From Ornithinimicrobium laminariae (GTDB taxonomy: Bacteria; Actinomycetota; Actinomycetes; Actinomycetales; Dermatophilaceae), in NCBI RefSeq assembly GCF_019457945.1, contig NZ_JAHZSU010000001.1, positions 639,538 to 703,537 on the forward strand: a DNA stretch of 64,000 bases, in the 5' to 3' direction. The notes under the pieces were generated by a model that was not told where the DNA came from, searched no databases, and saw only the letters and a list, made by a program, of their open reading frames with translations. Made by a program: the position numbers and the translations under genes. Numbering within the stretch: position 1 is the first letter of the stretch; each line of letters starts with the position of its first letter. Of the stretch, positions 7,844-16,967 are shown piece by piece.

Positions 7844-9010
7844 GTGAAGTTAGTCGTTGATACGCTCCCCCCGGAGCAGGCGTGGGATGTGGTCGCATCC
7901 GCGTTAAGCGGAGCCGATCCCGTCCTGATAGCCCCCGGGGGGAGTGGTGTTTCTGCACCAGATTCGTCCAGCAGTGATGCTGGGCTCCTTAACGGCGCTG
8001 CGATCGCGATGGCTACCAGCGGCTCCACGGGCCTGCCGAAATGGGTCGTGCTGGAGGGGGACGCACTCCGAGCCTCCGCAGAGGCCACGCTGGAGCATCT
8101 CGGCGGCCCTGGCCAGTGGTTGCAACCGTTGCGGCTGGCCCACATCGCTGGCTGGCAAGTGTGGACCAGGTCCGTTCTCGCTGGCATCCCTCCCGTGCTG
8201 CTGCCCGCCGGAAGCGGTCACTTCTCGATCGCTGCCTTTGCCGAAGCAAGCACCCAAATGAATCTCGCTCAGCGTCGCTACACCGCCCTTGTCCCCACAC
8301 AGGTCCACCGCTTGCTGTCCGACCCAGTCGGGATAGCTGCACTCCAGTCCTTCCACACCGTCCTGATCGGCGGCGCGGCGCTTCCTCCTGCGATGAAGGC
8401 TCAACTCGACGCGCACGGCATTTCCACCATCACCACCTACGGCATGACCGAGACCGGCGGCGGCTGCCTCTACAACGGCACCCCACTGCCGGGGTATGCG
8501 GTGCGCACCACAGACGATGGACGGCTGCAGTTGAGTGGGCCCAGCCTGGCCCGCGGCTACCTCGGTGACGACGAACTCACCACCGCTTCCTTTAGCCAGG
8601 ACCAGGGACGCCGCTGGTTCACCACCGGGGATCTAGGCCAACAGCGAGATGGAGTCTGGCAGGTGCTGGGGCGAGCCGATGACGTCATCAACACGGGCGC
8701 CAAGAAGGTGCTGCCCGCCCGGGTTGAGGCATCTCTGCAGCAGGTCTCGCACATTGAGCAAGCCTGCGCATTAGGCATCGCTGACCCAGAGTGGGGCCAA
8801 CGATTAGTCGCGGCTGTGGTGCTAGATGACCCCGCTGCCGCGCCTGCGAATGCCACCGACTGGATACGGGGAGTCCTGCGCGACTCCCTCGACGCTCACG
8901 AGATCCCCCGAGACATCCTGGTGCTAGACCAATTGCCGCTCTTACCAGGCGGCAAGGTCGACAAAGCCACCCTTCGCAGGTTACTCACTGACTCAAGTGG
9001 CACAATATGA
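7844..9010 (+). CDS. menE: o-Succinylbenzoate-CoA ligase
   Basis: A 388-residue adenylate-forming ligase that activates o-succinylbenzoate as the CoA ester, the step before MenB. The A3 phosphate-binding loop reads MATSGSTGLPKWVVL, the A5 region TTYGMTETGGG, the A7 motif WFTTGDLG, followed by GRADDVINTGAKKVLPARVE with the hinge, and the C-terminal catalytic lysine region LPLLPGGKVDKATLRRL. The protein is shorter than classical MenE (about 450-500) because the N-terminal domain is trimmed, as is usual in actinobacteria. GTG 7844 (MKLVVDTLPPEQAW) is the preferred start; a TTG at 7814 is possible. Neither has a good ribosome site. Confidence 0.9.
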   Translation: MKLVVDTLPPEQAWDVVASALSGADPVLIAPGGSGVSAPDSSSSDAGLLNGAAIAMATSGSTGLPKWVVLEGDALRASAEATLEHLGGPGQWLQPLRLAHIAGWQVWTRSVLAGIPPVLLPAGSGHFSIAAFAEASTQMNLAQRRYTALVPTQVHRLLSDPVGIAALQSFHTVLIGGAALPPAMKAQLDAHGISTITTYGMTETGGGCLYNGTPLPGYAVRTTDDGRLQLSGPSLARGYLGDDELTTASFSQDQGRRWFTTGDLGQQRDGVWQVLGRADDVINTGAKKVLPARVEASLQQVSHIEQACALGIADPEWGQRLVAAVVLDDPAAAPANATDWIRGVLRDSLDAHEIPRDILVLDQLPLLPGGKVDKATLRRLLTDSSGTI

Positions 9011-9043
9011 GGTGGTTCCGCTCCCCTCTTAGCTAGGTCACTC

Positions 9044-9295
9044 ATGCTTCGCGTTGTCCTCGCCGTGGCGTTCTTCGCTTTCACGGTTTATTGCGTCGTA
9101 GACGCAGTGAAATCCGACAAAGACGAGGTGCGCCGACTGCCCAAGTGGCTGTGGGTCACCCTGACGATCATCACGACTCCCCTGGGCGGCATTGCCTGGC
9201 TGTTGTTGGGACGACCGCGCCCCGAGGGCGGCAAGGGCGGACGCCGGGGGCCATTGGGGCCAGACGACGATCCAGACTTCCTACGGGGGATCTAG
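9044..9295 (+). CDS. Small PLDc_N-type membrane protein
   Basis: An 83-residue protein with two hydrophobic segments (about residues 2-20 and 38-58) and a glycine/charged tail. The pattern KSDKDEVRRLPKWLWVTL followed by TTPLGGIAWLLLGRPR is that of the PLDc_N domain, the membrane anchor found at the N-terminus of cardiolipin synthases; here it stands alone, as is common for small actinobacterial proteins. It ends 4 bp before menA and is probably co-transcribed with it. Function unknown. Confidence 0.82.
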   Translation: MLRVVLAVAFFAFTVYCVVDAVKSDKDEVRRLPKWLWVTLTIITTPLGGIAWLLLGRPRPEGGKGGRRGPLGPDDDPDFLRGI

Positions 9296-9299
9296 CAGC

Positions 9300-10172
9300 A
9301 TGGCAACAATTCAACAATGGGTCGCTGGGGCCCGTCCTCGCACCCTTCCCGCAGCCTTTGCGCCCGTGGCCGTCGGCACCGGAGCGGCCGCAGCCCAGGG
9401 AGAAGCCGAACTCGGCTGGGCCATCCTCGCCCTCCTGGTTGCAGTGTCTCTCCAAGTTGGCGTGAACTATGCCAACGACTACTCCGACGGCATCCGCGGC
9501 ACCGACAACAGCCGCGTCGGGCCAGTGCGCTTGGTGGGGCAAAAGTTAGCTGACCCGCTGGCCGTGAAGACTGCCGCCTATGCCTCCTTTGGCTTCGCGG
9601 CACTGGCTGGCATGGCGCTGGTCGCCGTCTCGGGCGCGTGGCTGTTGCTCTTTATTGGTGCGGCCGCCATCGTTGCGGCTTGGCGTTACACCGGCGGTGA
9701 CAAGCCCTACGGCTATCGCGGGCTGGGCGAAGTCGCTGTCTTCGTGTTCTTTGGCTTGGTCGCAGTTCTCGGCACGCAGTGGACCCAGTCGCACGCATTG
9801 AGCCTGCAGGGCCTAGCCGGCGCGATCGCCATCGGCTGCTTTGCCTGCGCACTCTTGGTCGTTAATAACCTGCGCGACATTCCTGGAGACCGCCAAGTTG
9901 GCAAGCGCACATTGGCCGTTCGCCTCGGCCCGGTAGCCACCCGGACGTTCTATGCAGGCCTGATCGGCGTCGCATACTTCATGGTCCCGCTGGCCTCAAT
10001 TGGCTCGCCCTGGGTGCTGATCACTTTGGTGGCCGCGCCGGTTGCTGCGGTGCCGTTGCGCCTGGTGATGTCGAGGGCCACCGGCGCTGCGCTCATCCCG
10101 GCGCTCGCCTGGACTGGCCTGGCCCAGATAGCCTTCGCTGTTCTCTTCGCGATTGGCCTGGGTGTCTCCTAG
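9300..10172 (+). CDS. menA: 1,4-Dihydroxy-2-naphthoate polyprenyltransferase
   Basis: A 290-residue UbiA-superfamily membrane prenyltransferase that attaches the isoprenoid tail to DHNA, giving demethylmenaquinone. The first aspartate-rich motif is NYANDYSDGIRGTDNSR, the second is NNLRDIPGDRQVGKRTLAVR, both needed for Mg-diphosphate binding. Eight or nine hydrophobic helices are visible. GGGGGA nine bases before ATG 9300 supports the start. It closes the menaquinone group of this window; menD, menF, menH and the methyltransferase are not here. Confidence 0.95.
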   Translation: MATIQQWVAGARPRTLPAAFAPVAVGTGAAAAQGEAELGWAILALLVAVSLQVGVNYANDYSDGIRGTDNSRVGPVRLVGQKLADPLAVKTAAYASFGFAALAGMALVAVSGAWLLLFIGAAAIVAAWRYTGGDKPYGYRGLGEVAVFVFFGLVAVLGTQWTQSHALSLQGLAGAIAIGCFACALLVVNNLRDIPGDRQVGKRTLAVRLGPVATRTFYAGLIGVAYFMVPLASIGSPWVLITLVAAPVAAVPLRLVMSRATGAALIPALAWTGLAQIAFAVLFAIGLGVS

Positions 10173-10188
10173 CCACTTAACGCTCCCC

Positions 10189-10224
10189 CGAAAGCGGCTT
10201 CGCCTTTAGACGTAGCCGCTTTCG
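10189..10224. terminator. Bidirectional terminator between menA and DUF4229
   Basis: Perfect 11-bp arms CGAAAGCGGCT (10189-10199) and AGCCGCTTTCG (10214-10224) enclose a 14-base loop. The second arm lies inside the last codons of the convergent DUF4229 gene. The stem could stop both transcripts. Confidence 0.65.
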
Positions 10225-10481
10225 TCGTCTTCGTCATCCTCATCGCTGCGCTGCTCGGCGGCCTGCGCGCGGCGACGCTCCATCCGCGATTGCACGGCAG
10301 TGTCGACCTGTTCGGCCACTGCGTTGCGCTGGTGCTGCAGCAAAAAGAAAGACAGCACCATCGAGACCAACGCTCCCCAAACCAGCGCCCAAATCGTGGG
10401 TCCCAGGATCCAGATAAAGAGCAAAAACGAGACCGCAAAGATCAGCAAACGCATCGCGCTGTAGCGAACAATCATCGACAT
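10206..10481 (-). CDS. DUF4229 family small membrane protein
   Basis: A 91-residue protein of the DUF4229 family of actinobacteria, with two close membrane helices (RLLIFAVSFLLFIWILG and ALVWGALVSMVLSFFLL) followed by a charged tail containing RMERRRAQAAEQRSDEDDED. ATG 10481 begins one base after the ccsB stop, so it is translationally linked to cytochrome c assembly genes. It is the last gene of the long heme/cytochrome run. No function is established. Confidence 0.85.
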   Translation of the reverse strand: MSMIVRYSAMRLLIFAVSFLLFIWILGPTIWALVWGALVSMVLSFFLLQHQRNAVAEQVDTAVQSRMERRRAQAAEQRSDEDDEDDESGYV

Positions 10482-10482
10482 A

Positions 10483-11460
10483 TCAGACCCCCGAGTACGA
10501 GTGCAGACCAACAAAGACCAGGTTGACCACGGTGTAGTTGATGATGATGCAGGCGAAGCCAGCTAACGCGATGTACGTCGCCTTGCGGCGGGTGACACCC
10601 GCGGTGGCCCGTGCGTGCAGGTATGCCGCGTAGACGGCCCAGATCACGAAAGTCCAGACCTCTTTGGCGTCCCAGCCCCAGTAGCGGCCCCAGGCCTGCT
10701 CTGCCCAGATCGCACCAGCAATCAGCGTGAACGACCACAGCGGGAAGCCAACGATGTGGATGCCGTAGGTCAACCGCTCCAGGGCAGCCGACTTTGGCAG
10801 TCGGGACAGCCATCCGGTGACTCCCTCAACACCAGACTTGTCTTCCGCGCGCTCTTTAATCAGATAGAGGGCTGCGGTGGCAAAGCCGATGGTGAAGACG
10901 CCGACGCTCAAGGTTGCGACCGTCACGTGAATGATCAGCCACACGCTATTCAGCGAGGGCAACAACTGCAGTGCCTCGGCATACCAAGCAAGTCGGGCGG
11001 CGCCCAAAATCAGCAGCGTCGGCGCGGTGACAAACAGCCCTAGCCACAGCAGATCGCGCTTAAGCGCCCAGCCCGAATAGATCACCAAAGCGAACGTCCC
11101 GGCAGCCAGCGCAAACTCATACATATTGCCGAGCGGAGGCCGTGAGACCGAGAGCCCACGCAGCGCGACCGATGCGACGAGCAAGAAGGTGGCCAGCAGA
11201 GTGAGTTGCAGGCCGATCACTCCCCAGCGCCGCCCCTGCTCTGGGGAGGTGGCCGGTGGTGCGTCGATCGTTGTCACGCTGCCGGTGTCGCCAGCGCCAC
11301 TTTGCCCAGCCAGCACTGCCTGCTTCTCTTGGCTCTTCGGCTTGTCGGCCGACGCCGAGAACGCGAGGTACATGGTGAACGACACCATCGCCAGCGCCAG
11401 AACGGCCATGGTCGCCCAGATGCCAATGTCCGAGGCAGCGGCCAAAGTCTCGTTTCTCAT
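10483..11460 (-). CDS. ccsB: Cytochrome c biogenesis protein CcsB (heme handling)
   Basis: A 325-residue polytopic protein, the CcsA/ResC half of the system II cytochrome c synthetase that exports heme and ligates it to apocytochrome c outside the membrane. The tryptophan-rich heme motif is AWGRYWGWDAKEVWTF, flanked by conserved histidines in YGIHIVGFPLW and VWLIIHVTVATLSVG. About eight transmembrane helices are visible, with a linker of low conservation at residues 38-75. Its ATG overlaps the TGA of resB by one base. It works with ResB, CcdA and the TlpA-like lipoprotein encoded just upstream. Confidence 0.93.
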   Translation of the reverse strand: MRNETLAAASDIGIWATMAVLALAMVSFTMYLAFSASADKPKSQEKQAVLAGQSGAGDTGSVTTIDAPPATSPEQGRRWGVIGLQLTLLATFLLVASVALRGLSVSRPPLGNMYEFALAAGTFALVIYSGWALKRDLLWLGLFVTAPTLLILGAARLAWYAEALQLLPSLNSVWLIIHVTVATLSVGVFTIGFATAALYLIKERAEDKSGVEGVTGWLSRLPKSAALERLTYGIHIVGFPLWSFTLIAGAIWAEQAWGRYWGWDAKEVWTFVIWAVYAAYLHARATAGVTRRKATYIALAGFACIIINYTVVNLVFVGLHSYSGV

Positions 11461-13076
11461 CAGTTGTCCTTCTGTGCCAGTGGTGCGCCAGCCTTGTCGG
11501 CAATCTCGGCGGCTATCCGTTCGGTGAACTCCGTCAGGGTCGGATCGGTGCCCTTCACCAACCCTGCAACAGTCATTCCAGTATGCGCCTGATCGGTTTC
11601 GTCTTCAGGGGCGAGTCTGACGTAGATGCGCCGCCGCCGGATCGACAGCATGGCGATCAGTCCCAGCATCGTGGTGATGGCAAAGGCCAGAACCCAGATC
11701 CGGCCCGGGTCGTGCCGGGCCACGACGCCACCCCAACGCGCCACACCTTCAAAGGCAATGCTGCCCAATTCGTCCGGCAGGTCAACCTGTTCGCCGGGGC
11801 TCATCAGGAACTGGACTTGGTTGCCATCGCCATCTTGCACCGGGTCCATCCCGGAGATGTCTAGGGCGTAGACCGACTGGGGTTCGCCTGCTGGAAACAG
11901 CTCTCCTTGATAGACGCCCAGGGCTAGCGCTGGGTCAACGAGGCCAGGGAAGGTGCTGGTGGGGCCAAACTCGGGGTCGATCTCCACGGTTGGCAGGAAA
12001 GCGCCGTAAAGGCCGAGCTCGGGGTCGGCGCCGGAGACCTTGACCGCGCCGGTGGAGGTGTAGTTGTCGTCCTGGGTGAGGAAAGGGACCGCGTCGGAGT
12101 AGGTCACGTTGCCCTCGGCATCGCGCACCGTGATGATCGGGGCATAGCCATTGCCCAACAGGTAGACCGAGGCTCCATCGAGCGAGACCGGGTCATTGAC
12201 CGACAGGCTCTTTTGGGTGGGCACATCATCCGGGGACGACGCGATGCTGACTTGAGCGTCAAAGAGTCGTGGGGCACCAAATTGGACACCGGTTGCTTCA
12301 GTTTCAAACTCAACGTCGAGGTCGTCCAACGTCAACGTCCAATTGCCCGAACCATCCACGTCAGCCCACGGGCCGGGCTGGAGCGTGTCATAAGCACCAA
12401 CGCTGCTGGTGAATCGCTGACCCTCGACAATGATGGCCTCCCCACGCCAGCCAAAGAGGTGGCCTACTGCGACGGCCACGATGATGCCCAATAGCGAGAA
12501 GTGGAAGACGATGTTGCCTGTCTCTTTCAGGAAGCCGCCCTCAGAAGCAACATCGCGCACGACGCCATCTGCATCGGGCTCCTCTGCGCGCAGCCGATAG
12601 CCGCGGCGCTTCAACACCGAGCGGGCTGCGGCCAGCACATCTTCGCGCGGCGCTGCCACGACCACTTCGTGGTGGGCGGCCAGGCGGTCCAACCGCTTAG
12701 GCGCCTTGGGAGGTTGCTCTTTCAAGGACCCGAAGTGCACTTTGATCCGTGGGATCAGACAACCGACGAGCGAGATCATCAGCAACAGGTAGATGGCTGC
12801 AAACCAGGGCGAGGCATACACATCGAAGATGCCGAGGCGATCCAACCACGGCCCCAACGTCGGGTTTTCACGCAAGTAGTTGCGCACCAACTCTGGGCTG
12901 ACAGGGCGCTGTGGCCAGACGGACCCAGGGATGGCTGCGACGGCAAGCAGCAACAGCAGCATGAGCGCGACGCGCATACTGGTCAGTTGACGCCAGATCC
13001 AGCGGGCCCAGCCGACAATGCCGAGCGAGGGCTGCGCCGCCTGTTTGTCGCCGCCCTGAGCCTTCTTACTCATCAC
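11460..13076 (-). CDS. resB: Cytochrome c biogenesis protein ResB
   Basis: A 538-residue partner of CcsB in system II. Three N-terminal helices are visible (around residues 35-52, 88-110 and 187-208, the last in NIVFHFSLLGIIVAVAVGHL), then a large extracytoplasmic domain of about 230 residues, and a final helix (WVLAFAITTMLGLIAML) before a basic cytoplasmic tail RRRRIYVRLAP. The family motif SVWPQRPVSPELVRNYLREN is present near residue 52. The start overlaps the ccdA stop by four bases. Confidence 0.93.
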   Translation of the reverse strand: MMSKKAQGGDKQAAQPSLGIVGWARWIWRQLTSMRVALMLLLLLAVAAIPGSVWPQRPVSPELVRNYLRENPTLGPWLDRLGIFDVYASPWFAAIYLLLMISLVGCLIPRIKVHFGSLKEQPPKAPKRLDRLAAHHEVVVAAPREDVLAAARSVLKRRGYRLRAEEPDADGVVRDVASEGGFLKETGNIVFHFSLLGIIVAVAVGHLFGWRGEAIIVEGQRFTSSVGAYDTLQPGPWADVDGSGNWTLTLDDLDVEFETEATGVQFGAPRLFDAQVSIASSPDDVPTQKSLSVNDPVSLDGASVYLLGNGYAPIITVRDAEGNVTYSDAVPFLTQDDNYTSTGAVKVSGADPELGLYGAFLPTVEIDPEFGPTSTFPGLVDPALALGVYQGELFPAGEPQSVYALDISGMDPVQDGDGNQVQFLMSPGEQVDLPDELGSIAFEGVARWGGVVARHDPGRIWVLAFAITTMLGLIAMLSIRRRRIYVRLAPEDETDQAHTGMTVAGLVKGTDPTLTEFTERIAAEIADKAGAPLAQKDN

Positions 13077-13813
13077 ACCACCGTGCTAAAAGAACTGGTC
13101 AAGTTGGTCTGGATCCATGCGGTGACTTCGCCCCACACCCCGAAGACCATTAAGAGGCCCAGGGCGATGAGGAGGATGCCGGAGAACGTTTGGATCCCCT
13201 GGTGCCGATCGCGCAGCCACCGTGAGGCGGAGGTCGCCCACCCGGCTCCGGCAGCGACCAGCAGGAAGGGCAAGCCAAGACCGATGCAATAGGCAACGGC
13301 CAAAATGACCGCTCGTGCAACGACCCCATCTCCAGGGTTGAGCGATGATCCTAGGGTCTGGATCGCCGCCAAGGTGGGGCCGGTACAGGCGCTGAAACCA
13401 AGGCCAAAGACAACCCCCAGCAAAGGTGCTCCTGCCAAGCCGGCCGAAGGCCGCCACCGCGGCTGCCATCCCGAAAAGTTGGGCAGCAGCATGACTACGC
13501 CAAAAGCGATAACGGCTACTCCCCCGACTTGCAGCAGCAAGGTCTGGTTTTCTGCCAGCAGCAGTCCAAAGGACGACAGCACAACGCTGAGCAGGATAAA
13601 GACAACGCTGAAGCCAGCGACAAAGAGCGCCGCCCCAGCCACGAGCCTACCTTTGCCCGCGCTCTCATCGCCGTTCACCGACATACCGGTGATGTAGCCC
13701 AGGTAGCCAGGCACCAGGGGAAGTACGCACGGCGACGCGAACGACACCAGACCCGCTAGAGCGGCGATAGCCAGTGCCGCCAAGAGCGAGCCGTTGAGGA
13801 CCAGATCAGTCAC
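13073..13813 (-). CDS. ccdA: Thiol-disulfide transmembrane carrier CcdA
   Basis: A 246-residue six-helix protein of the DsbD/CcdA family that moves electrons from cytoplasmic thioredoxin to extracytoplasmic thiol proteins. The two redox cysteines are Cys29 in VSFASPCVLPLVPGYLGY and Cys143 in LGFSACTGPTLAAI, each in helix 1 and 4 positions as expected. It is overlapped by four bases on both sides by the tlpA-like and resB genes. It would recharge the TlpA-like lipoprotein. Confidence 0.94.
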   Translation of the reverse strand: MTDLVLNGSLLAALAIAALAGLVSFASPCVLPLVPGYLGYITGMSVNGDESAGKGRLVAGAALFVAGFSVVFILLSVVLSSFGLLLAENQTLLLQVGGVAVIAFGVVMLLPNFSGWQPRWRPSAGLAGAPLLGVVFGLGFSACTGPTLAAIQTLGSSLNPGDGVVARAVILAVAYCIGLGLPFLLVAAGAGWATSASRWLRDRHQGIQTFSGILLIALGLLMVFGVWGEVTAWIQTNLTSSFSTVV

Positions 13814-14400
13814 GATTCCGCGAGCACGTCCTCGACGAGACCGCGCAGGGTCGGGGCATCGATCTGACCGAGTACGCGTGCCGCGACTTGGCCCTCTTGG
13901 TCAAGGACTAAGGTGCTGGGTCGGGCGTTGGCGAGGCCCTTTAAGTCCAGCAAGGTTGCCCCGCCGTCGTCTTCCAGCGAGGGGTAGGAGATGTTCTTGG
14001 CCTCTTGGAAGGCCAGAGCGCTCGGCACGCTGTCTCGGGCATTAACTCCAATAAAGTCGACCGGTTCGCCAGCCTCGGTGAACTCGCTGTAGACCTGCTC
14101 CAGGTCCGGGGCTTCGTCAATGCAGGGGCCACACCAAGAACCCCACACATTGACGACCAAAACATCACCGCGGGCATCCACCGAACTCCACGGCTCGCCC
14201 TCAAGGGTCGTGCCATCAATCTCTAAGACAGTCTCGCGGTCAGCAGTAGCGACAAACTCGACGGCACCGTCCCCGGCGATATAGCCCTTATTGTCACCAG
14301 ACTGCGCCTGCTCGGCGATGGTGTTGCCGTCCGAACAGGCCGTTAGCAGGAGAGCGACGGTAGCCAGCCCAGCAGCTTTGCGAAGGGCGGGCCTTTTCAT
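13810..14400 (-). CDS. TlpA/ResA-like thioredoxin lipoprotein
   Basis: A 196-residue exported lipoprotein with a thioredoxin fold that keeps apocytochrome c thiols reduced. Signal and lipobox: LATVALLLTAC, acylated Cys22. The redox site is WGSWCGPCIDEAPDL with Cys90 and Cys93, and the cis-proline region is NARPSTLVLDQEGQV. The start at ATG 14400 overlaps the preceding phosphatase stop by four bases; a longer open frame to 14538 lies inside that gene and is rejected because it would bury the signal peptide. Confidence 0.92.
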   Translation of the reverse strand: MKRPALRKAAGLATVALLLTACSDGNTIAEQAQSGDNKGYIAGDGAVEFVATADRETVLEIDGTTLEGEPWSSVDARGDVLVVNVWGSWCGPCIDEAPDLEQVYSEFTEAGEPVDFIGVNARDSVPSALAFQEAKNISYPSLEDDGGATLLDLKGLANARPSTLVLDQEGQVAARVLGQIDAPTLRGLVEDVLAES

Positions 14401-15044
14401 GCCCCTGCCCCGGGCTGGGCCATGGGCAGCAATGCCCCGGCTGGCTCGGCATAGGTCAGGTCGACGATTTCTTCGCCGCGGTAGCGAACCGAGGTCACGG
14501 AGGCCAGGGTGCATTCGCGCTGCCTCGGGTCGTGCCACAGTCGCTTGCCTTCAAGGTGTCGGCGCAGCGTCCACACGGGCAGTTGGTGCGAGACCATGAC
14601 GGCTTCGTGACCAGCAGCCAGCAGCCGCGCCGAGTCCAGAGCCGCCATCATGCGCGTGGCGATCTGTGGGTAGGGCTCACCCCAGCTGGGGCGAAAGGGG
14701 TTGATCAAGAGGTGCCAATTCTTGGGCGACCGAATCGCGCCGTCTAGGCCACCAACGCGCACGCCTTCGAACTGGTTCTCGGACTCGATGATGCGTCGGT
14801 CAATACGCAATGGCAGGCCGTGCCGCTGGGCGATCGGCGTAGCAGTTTCTTGTGCCCGCTCCAGGGGCGAACTGATGACCTCGGTGACATCGCGATCAGC
14901 CAAGTAGTCCGCGGTTAGCTCGGCCATCTCGCGGCCCAACTCGGAAAGGTGAAAGCCGGGCAGGCGGCCATACAAGACCCGTTCAGGGTTGAAGACTTCG
15001 CCGTGGCGCACCACGTGGATCACGGTCTCGGCTGAGGTCGTCAT
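14397..15044 (-). CDS. Histidine phosphatase family protein
   Basis: A 215-residue branch-1 histidine phosphatase (phosphoglycerate mutase fold). The catalytic signature is [21 protein letters not shown] near the N-terminus, with phosphate-binding arginine in [15 protein letters not shown], and the second catalytic histidine in [15 protein letters not shown]. Substrate unknown. It sits with four-base overlaps between hemL and the tlpA-like gene, an arrangement I recall from other actinobacterial heme/cytochrome clusters, so a role in that pathway is likely but not defined. Confidence 0.88.
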   Translation of the reverse strand: MTTSAETVIHVVRHGEVFNPERVLYGRLPGFHLSELGREMAELTADYLADRDVTEVISSPLERAQETATPIAQRHGLPLRIDRRIIESENQFEGVRVGGLDGAIRSPKNWHLLINPFRPSWGEPYPQIATRMMAALDSARLLAAGHEAVMVSHQLPVWTLRRHLEGKRLWHDPRQRECTLASVTSVRYRGEEIVDLTYAEPAGALLPMAQPGAGA

Positions 15045-16381
15045 GGGCGAGATCCTGCCAATTCAACCTGAGTGATGTCTGACGCGGCGCCATGGATGGC
15101 AGCGACGATGTGGGCTACAACTTCATCGTCGTGCGAGGCGCTGACAAACCAGGACTCAAAGCAACTCGGTGGCAAGTGCACACCGCGTTGCAGCATCGCG
15201 TGGAAGAAGCGGCCGTACAGGGCAGAGTCTTGGGCTTTTGCTTCCTCAAAGTTTGTCACTTCGTGCTCGGCAAAAAAGACGCTGAACATCGAGCCAGCAG
15301 TCTGGATGCGGTGCGGGATGCCGTATTTGGTGAAAGCCTCGGTCACTGCTGCTTGCAAGGTCTCGGCGACCGCAAGCAGACGATCGTAGACCTCGGGCGT
15401 GCATTGCTGCAGCGTTGCCAGGCCAGCAGCCGAGGCCACCGGGTTACCCGACAAGGTGCCAGCCTGATAGACCGGGCCGTCCGGTGCCAGCATATCCATC
15501 ACGTCGCGGCGGCCGCCGAACGCTGCGGTGGGGAAACCCCCGCCCATGACTTTGCCAAAGGTAAAGATGTCAGGTGCTCCACTGACGGGCTTGCCTTCCA
15601 GGCCATACCAACCTGCGGCGCTGCATCGAAATCCGGTCATCACCTCATCAGAGATGAGGAGCGCGCCGTGCTCAGCGGTGATCCGGCGCAATCCTTCGGT
15701 GAAACCCGGGGCCGGCGGTACGACGCCCATGTTGCCCGGCGACGCTTCGGTGATCACCGCGGCAATCTCCTGGCCGCGAGCGGCAAACGCCTCTTCGACT
15801 GCGGCCAGGTCGTTGAAGGGCAAAACAATGGTCTCGGCGGCACTCGAAGGCGGCACACCGGGCGAATCGGGCAGGGCAAAGGTGGCGACACCCGAGCCTG
15901 CTGCAGCCAGCAAAGCGTCGACGTGGCCGTGATAGCAGCCGGCAAACTTCACGATGACCGAGCGGCCAGTGAAACCGCGAGCCACCCGGACAGCGCTCAT
16001 CGTGGCTTCGGTGCCGGAGTTGACGAGTCGAACTGCTTCGACCGGCTCAACCCGAGCAACAATTTCTTCGGCCAACCGCACTTCGCGCTCCGTTGGCGTG
16101 CCAAAGCTAAAGCCCTCAGAGGCTGCTGTGGTCACCGCTTCTAGCACCGCCGGGTGAGCGTGACCCAAGATCATCGGCCCCCAGGAGCACATCAAGTCGG
16201 CATAGCGATTGCCGTCCACATCCTCCAGCCATGGCCCAGACGCTTTGGCGATGAAGCGGGGAGTGCCACCCACCGATCGAAAGGCCCGCACCGGCGAGTT
16301 CACACCACCAGGGATGACGCGCTTTGCTTCGGCGAGCAACTCTTCAGAGCGGGCTGCGGTGGTCGTGTCAGCGTTAACCAT
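15041..16381 (-). CDS. hemL: Glutamate-1-semialdehyde 2,1-aminomutase
   Basis: A 446-residue PLP enzyme that converts glutamate-1-semialdehyde to 5-aminolevulinate, the second step of the C5 heme pathway. The PLP lysine is Lys277 in [31 protein letters not shown] carries the cofactor aspartate; [16 protein letters not shown] and YHGHVDALL are family signatures. The N-terminus [15 protein letters not shown] is typical. It overlaps the MarR gene upstream by eight bases and the phosphatase downstream by four. Confidence 0.96.
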   Translation of the reverse strand: MVNADTTTAARSEELLAEAKRVIPGGVNSPVRAFRSVGGTPRFIAKASGPWLEDVDGNRYADLMCSWGPMILGHAHPAVLEAVTTAASEGFSFGTPTEREVRLAEEIVARVEPVEAVRLVNSGTEATMSAVRVARGFTGRSVIVKFAGCYHGHVDALLAAAGSGVATFALPDSPGVPPSSAAETIVLPFNDLAAVEEAFAARGQEIAAVITEASPGNMGVVPPAPGFTEGLRRITAEHGALLISDEVMTGFRCSAAGWYGLEGKPVSGAPDIFTFGKVMGGGFPTAAFGGRRDVMDMLAPDGPVYQAGTLSGNPVASAAGLATLQQCTPEVYDRLLAVAETLQAAVTEAFTKYGIPHRIQTAGSMFSVFFAEHEVTNFEEAKAQDSALYGRFFHAMLQRGVHLPPSCFESWFVSASHDDEVVAHIVAAIHGAASDITQVELAGSRP

Positions 16382-16967
16382 CAGTGTTGGTGGTGCCTTT
16401 CAGATCGTTGTCGTCAGGGCTGGCCTCACCCAGGCCATCAATACCCTGCAAGTCAGACGTACGGTTGGCCAGGATGACTCGACGCATCACATCGGCCACG
16501 ACCTGCGCCTCTTCATCAGTCATCAAGTCGGTAAAGCCCGCGCGCACACTTTCGACGTGCAACGGGGCCATTCGCTCAAGCGTGCTCAGCCCAGCCGGGG
16601 TGAGGTGCAACTCCACGCCGCGACCGTCCTCGCGGATAGGTCGGCGCGTCACCAGGCCAGCGGACTCCAGCCTCTTTGCGGTATGCGTCAGCCGGCTTCG
16701 AGACTGCACAACCCGATCGGCGAGCGATGACATCCGCAACCGGGTGCCGGGTGCCTCGGAGAGCATTGACATGATCTCGTACTCGCCCATCCGATGACCG
16801 TGTTCGGCCAGAGCACAGTCGAGAGCGTCGAAGAGCAACGAACTCCCCCGCAGCCAGGCGCGCCAAGCATCTTGTTGTTCAGTGCTGAGCCACTGCGGGT
16901 CGTGGGGTTCTGGTTTCGAGCCCGAAGCCATCGCCTCAAGGTCTTGTGACGCGGTTGAATCGTTCAC
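16374..16967 (-). CDS. MarR family regulator inside the heme operon
   Basis: A 197-residue winged-helix protein. The N-terminal helices include [20 protein letters not shown], then [21 protein letters not shown], the recognition helix [20 protein letters not shown], and the wing [22 protein letters not shown], a complete MarR core. Both flanks are extended: about 25 acidic residues before it and 25 after (ending [13 protein letters not shown]). It overlaps hemB by four bases and hemL by eight, so it is translated as part of the operon. Its ligand and targets are unknown; feedback control of heme synthesis is a reasonable guess only. Confidence 0.88.
   Translation of the reverse strand: MNDSTASQDLEAMASGSKPEPHDPQWLSTEQQDAWRAWLRGSSLLFDALDCALAEHGHRMGEYEIMSMLSEAPGTRLRMSSLADRVVQSRSRLTHTAKRLESAGLVTRRPIREDGRGVELHLTPAGLSTLERMAPLHVESVRAGFTDLMTDEEAQVVADVMRRVILANRTSDLQGIDGLGEASPDDNDLKGTTNTDG

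Noticed and set aside
15092..16144. A 350-codon forward open frame opposite hemL
   Set aside because: Antisense to an unambiguous hemL; composition follows the gene.
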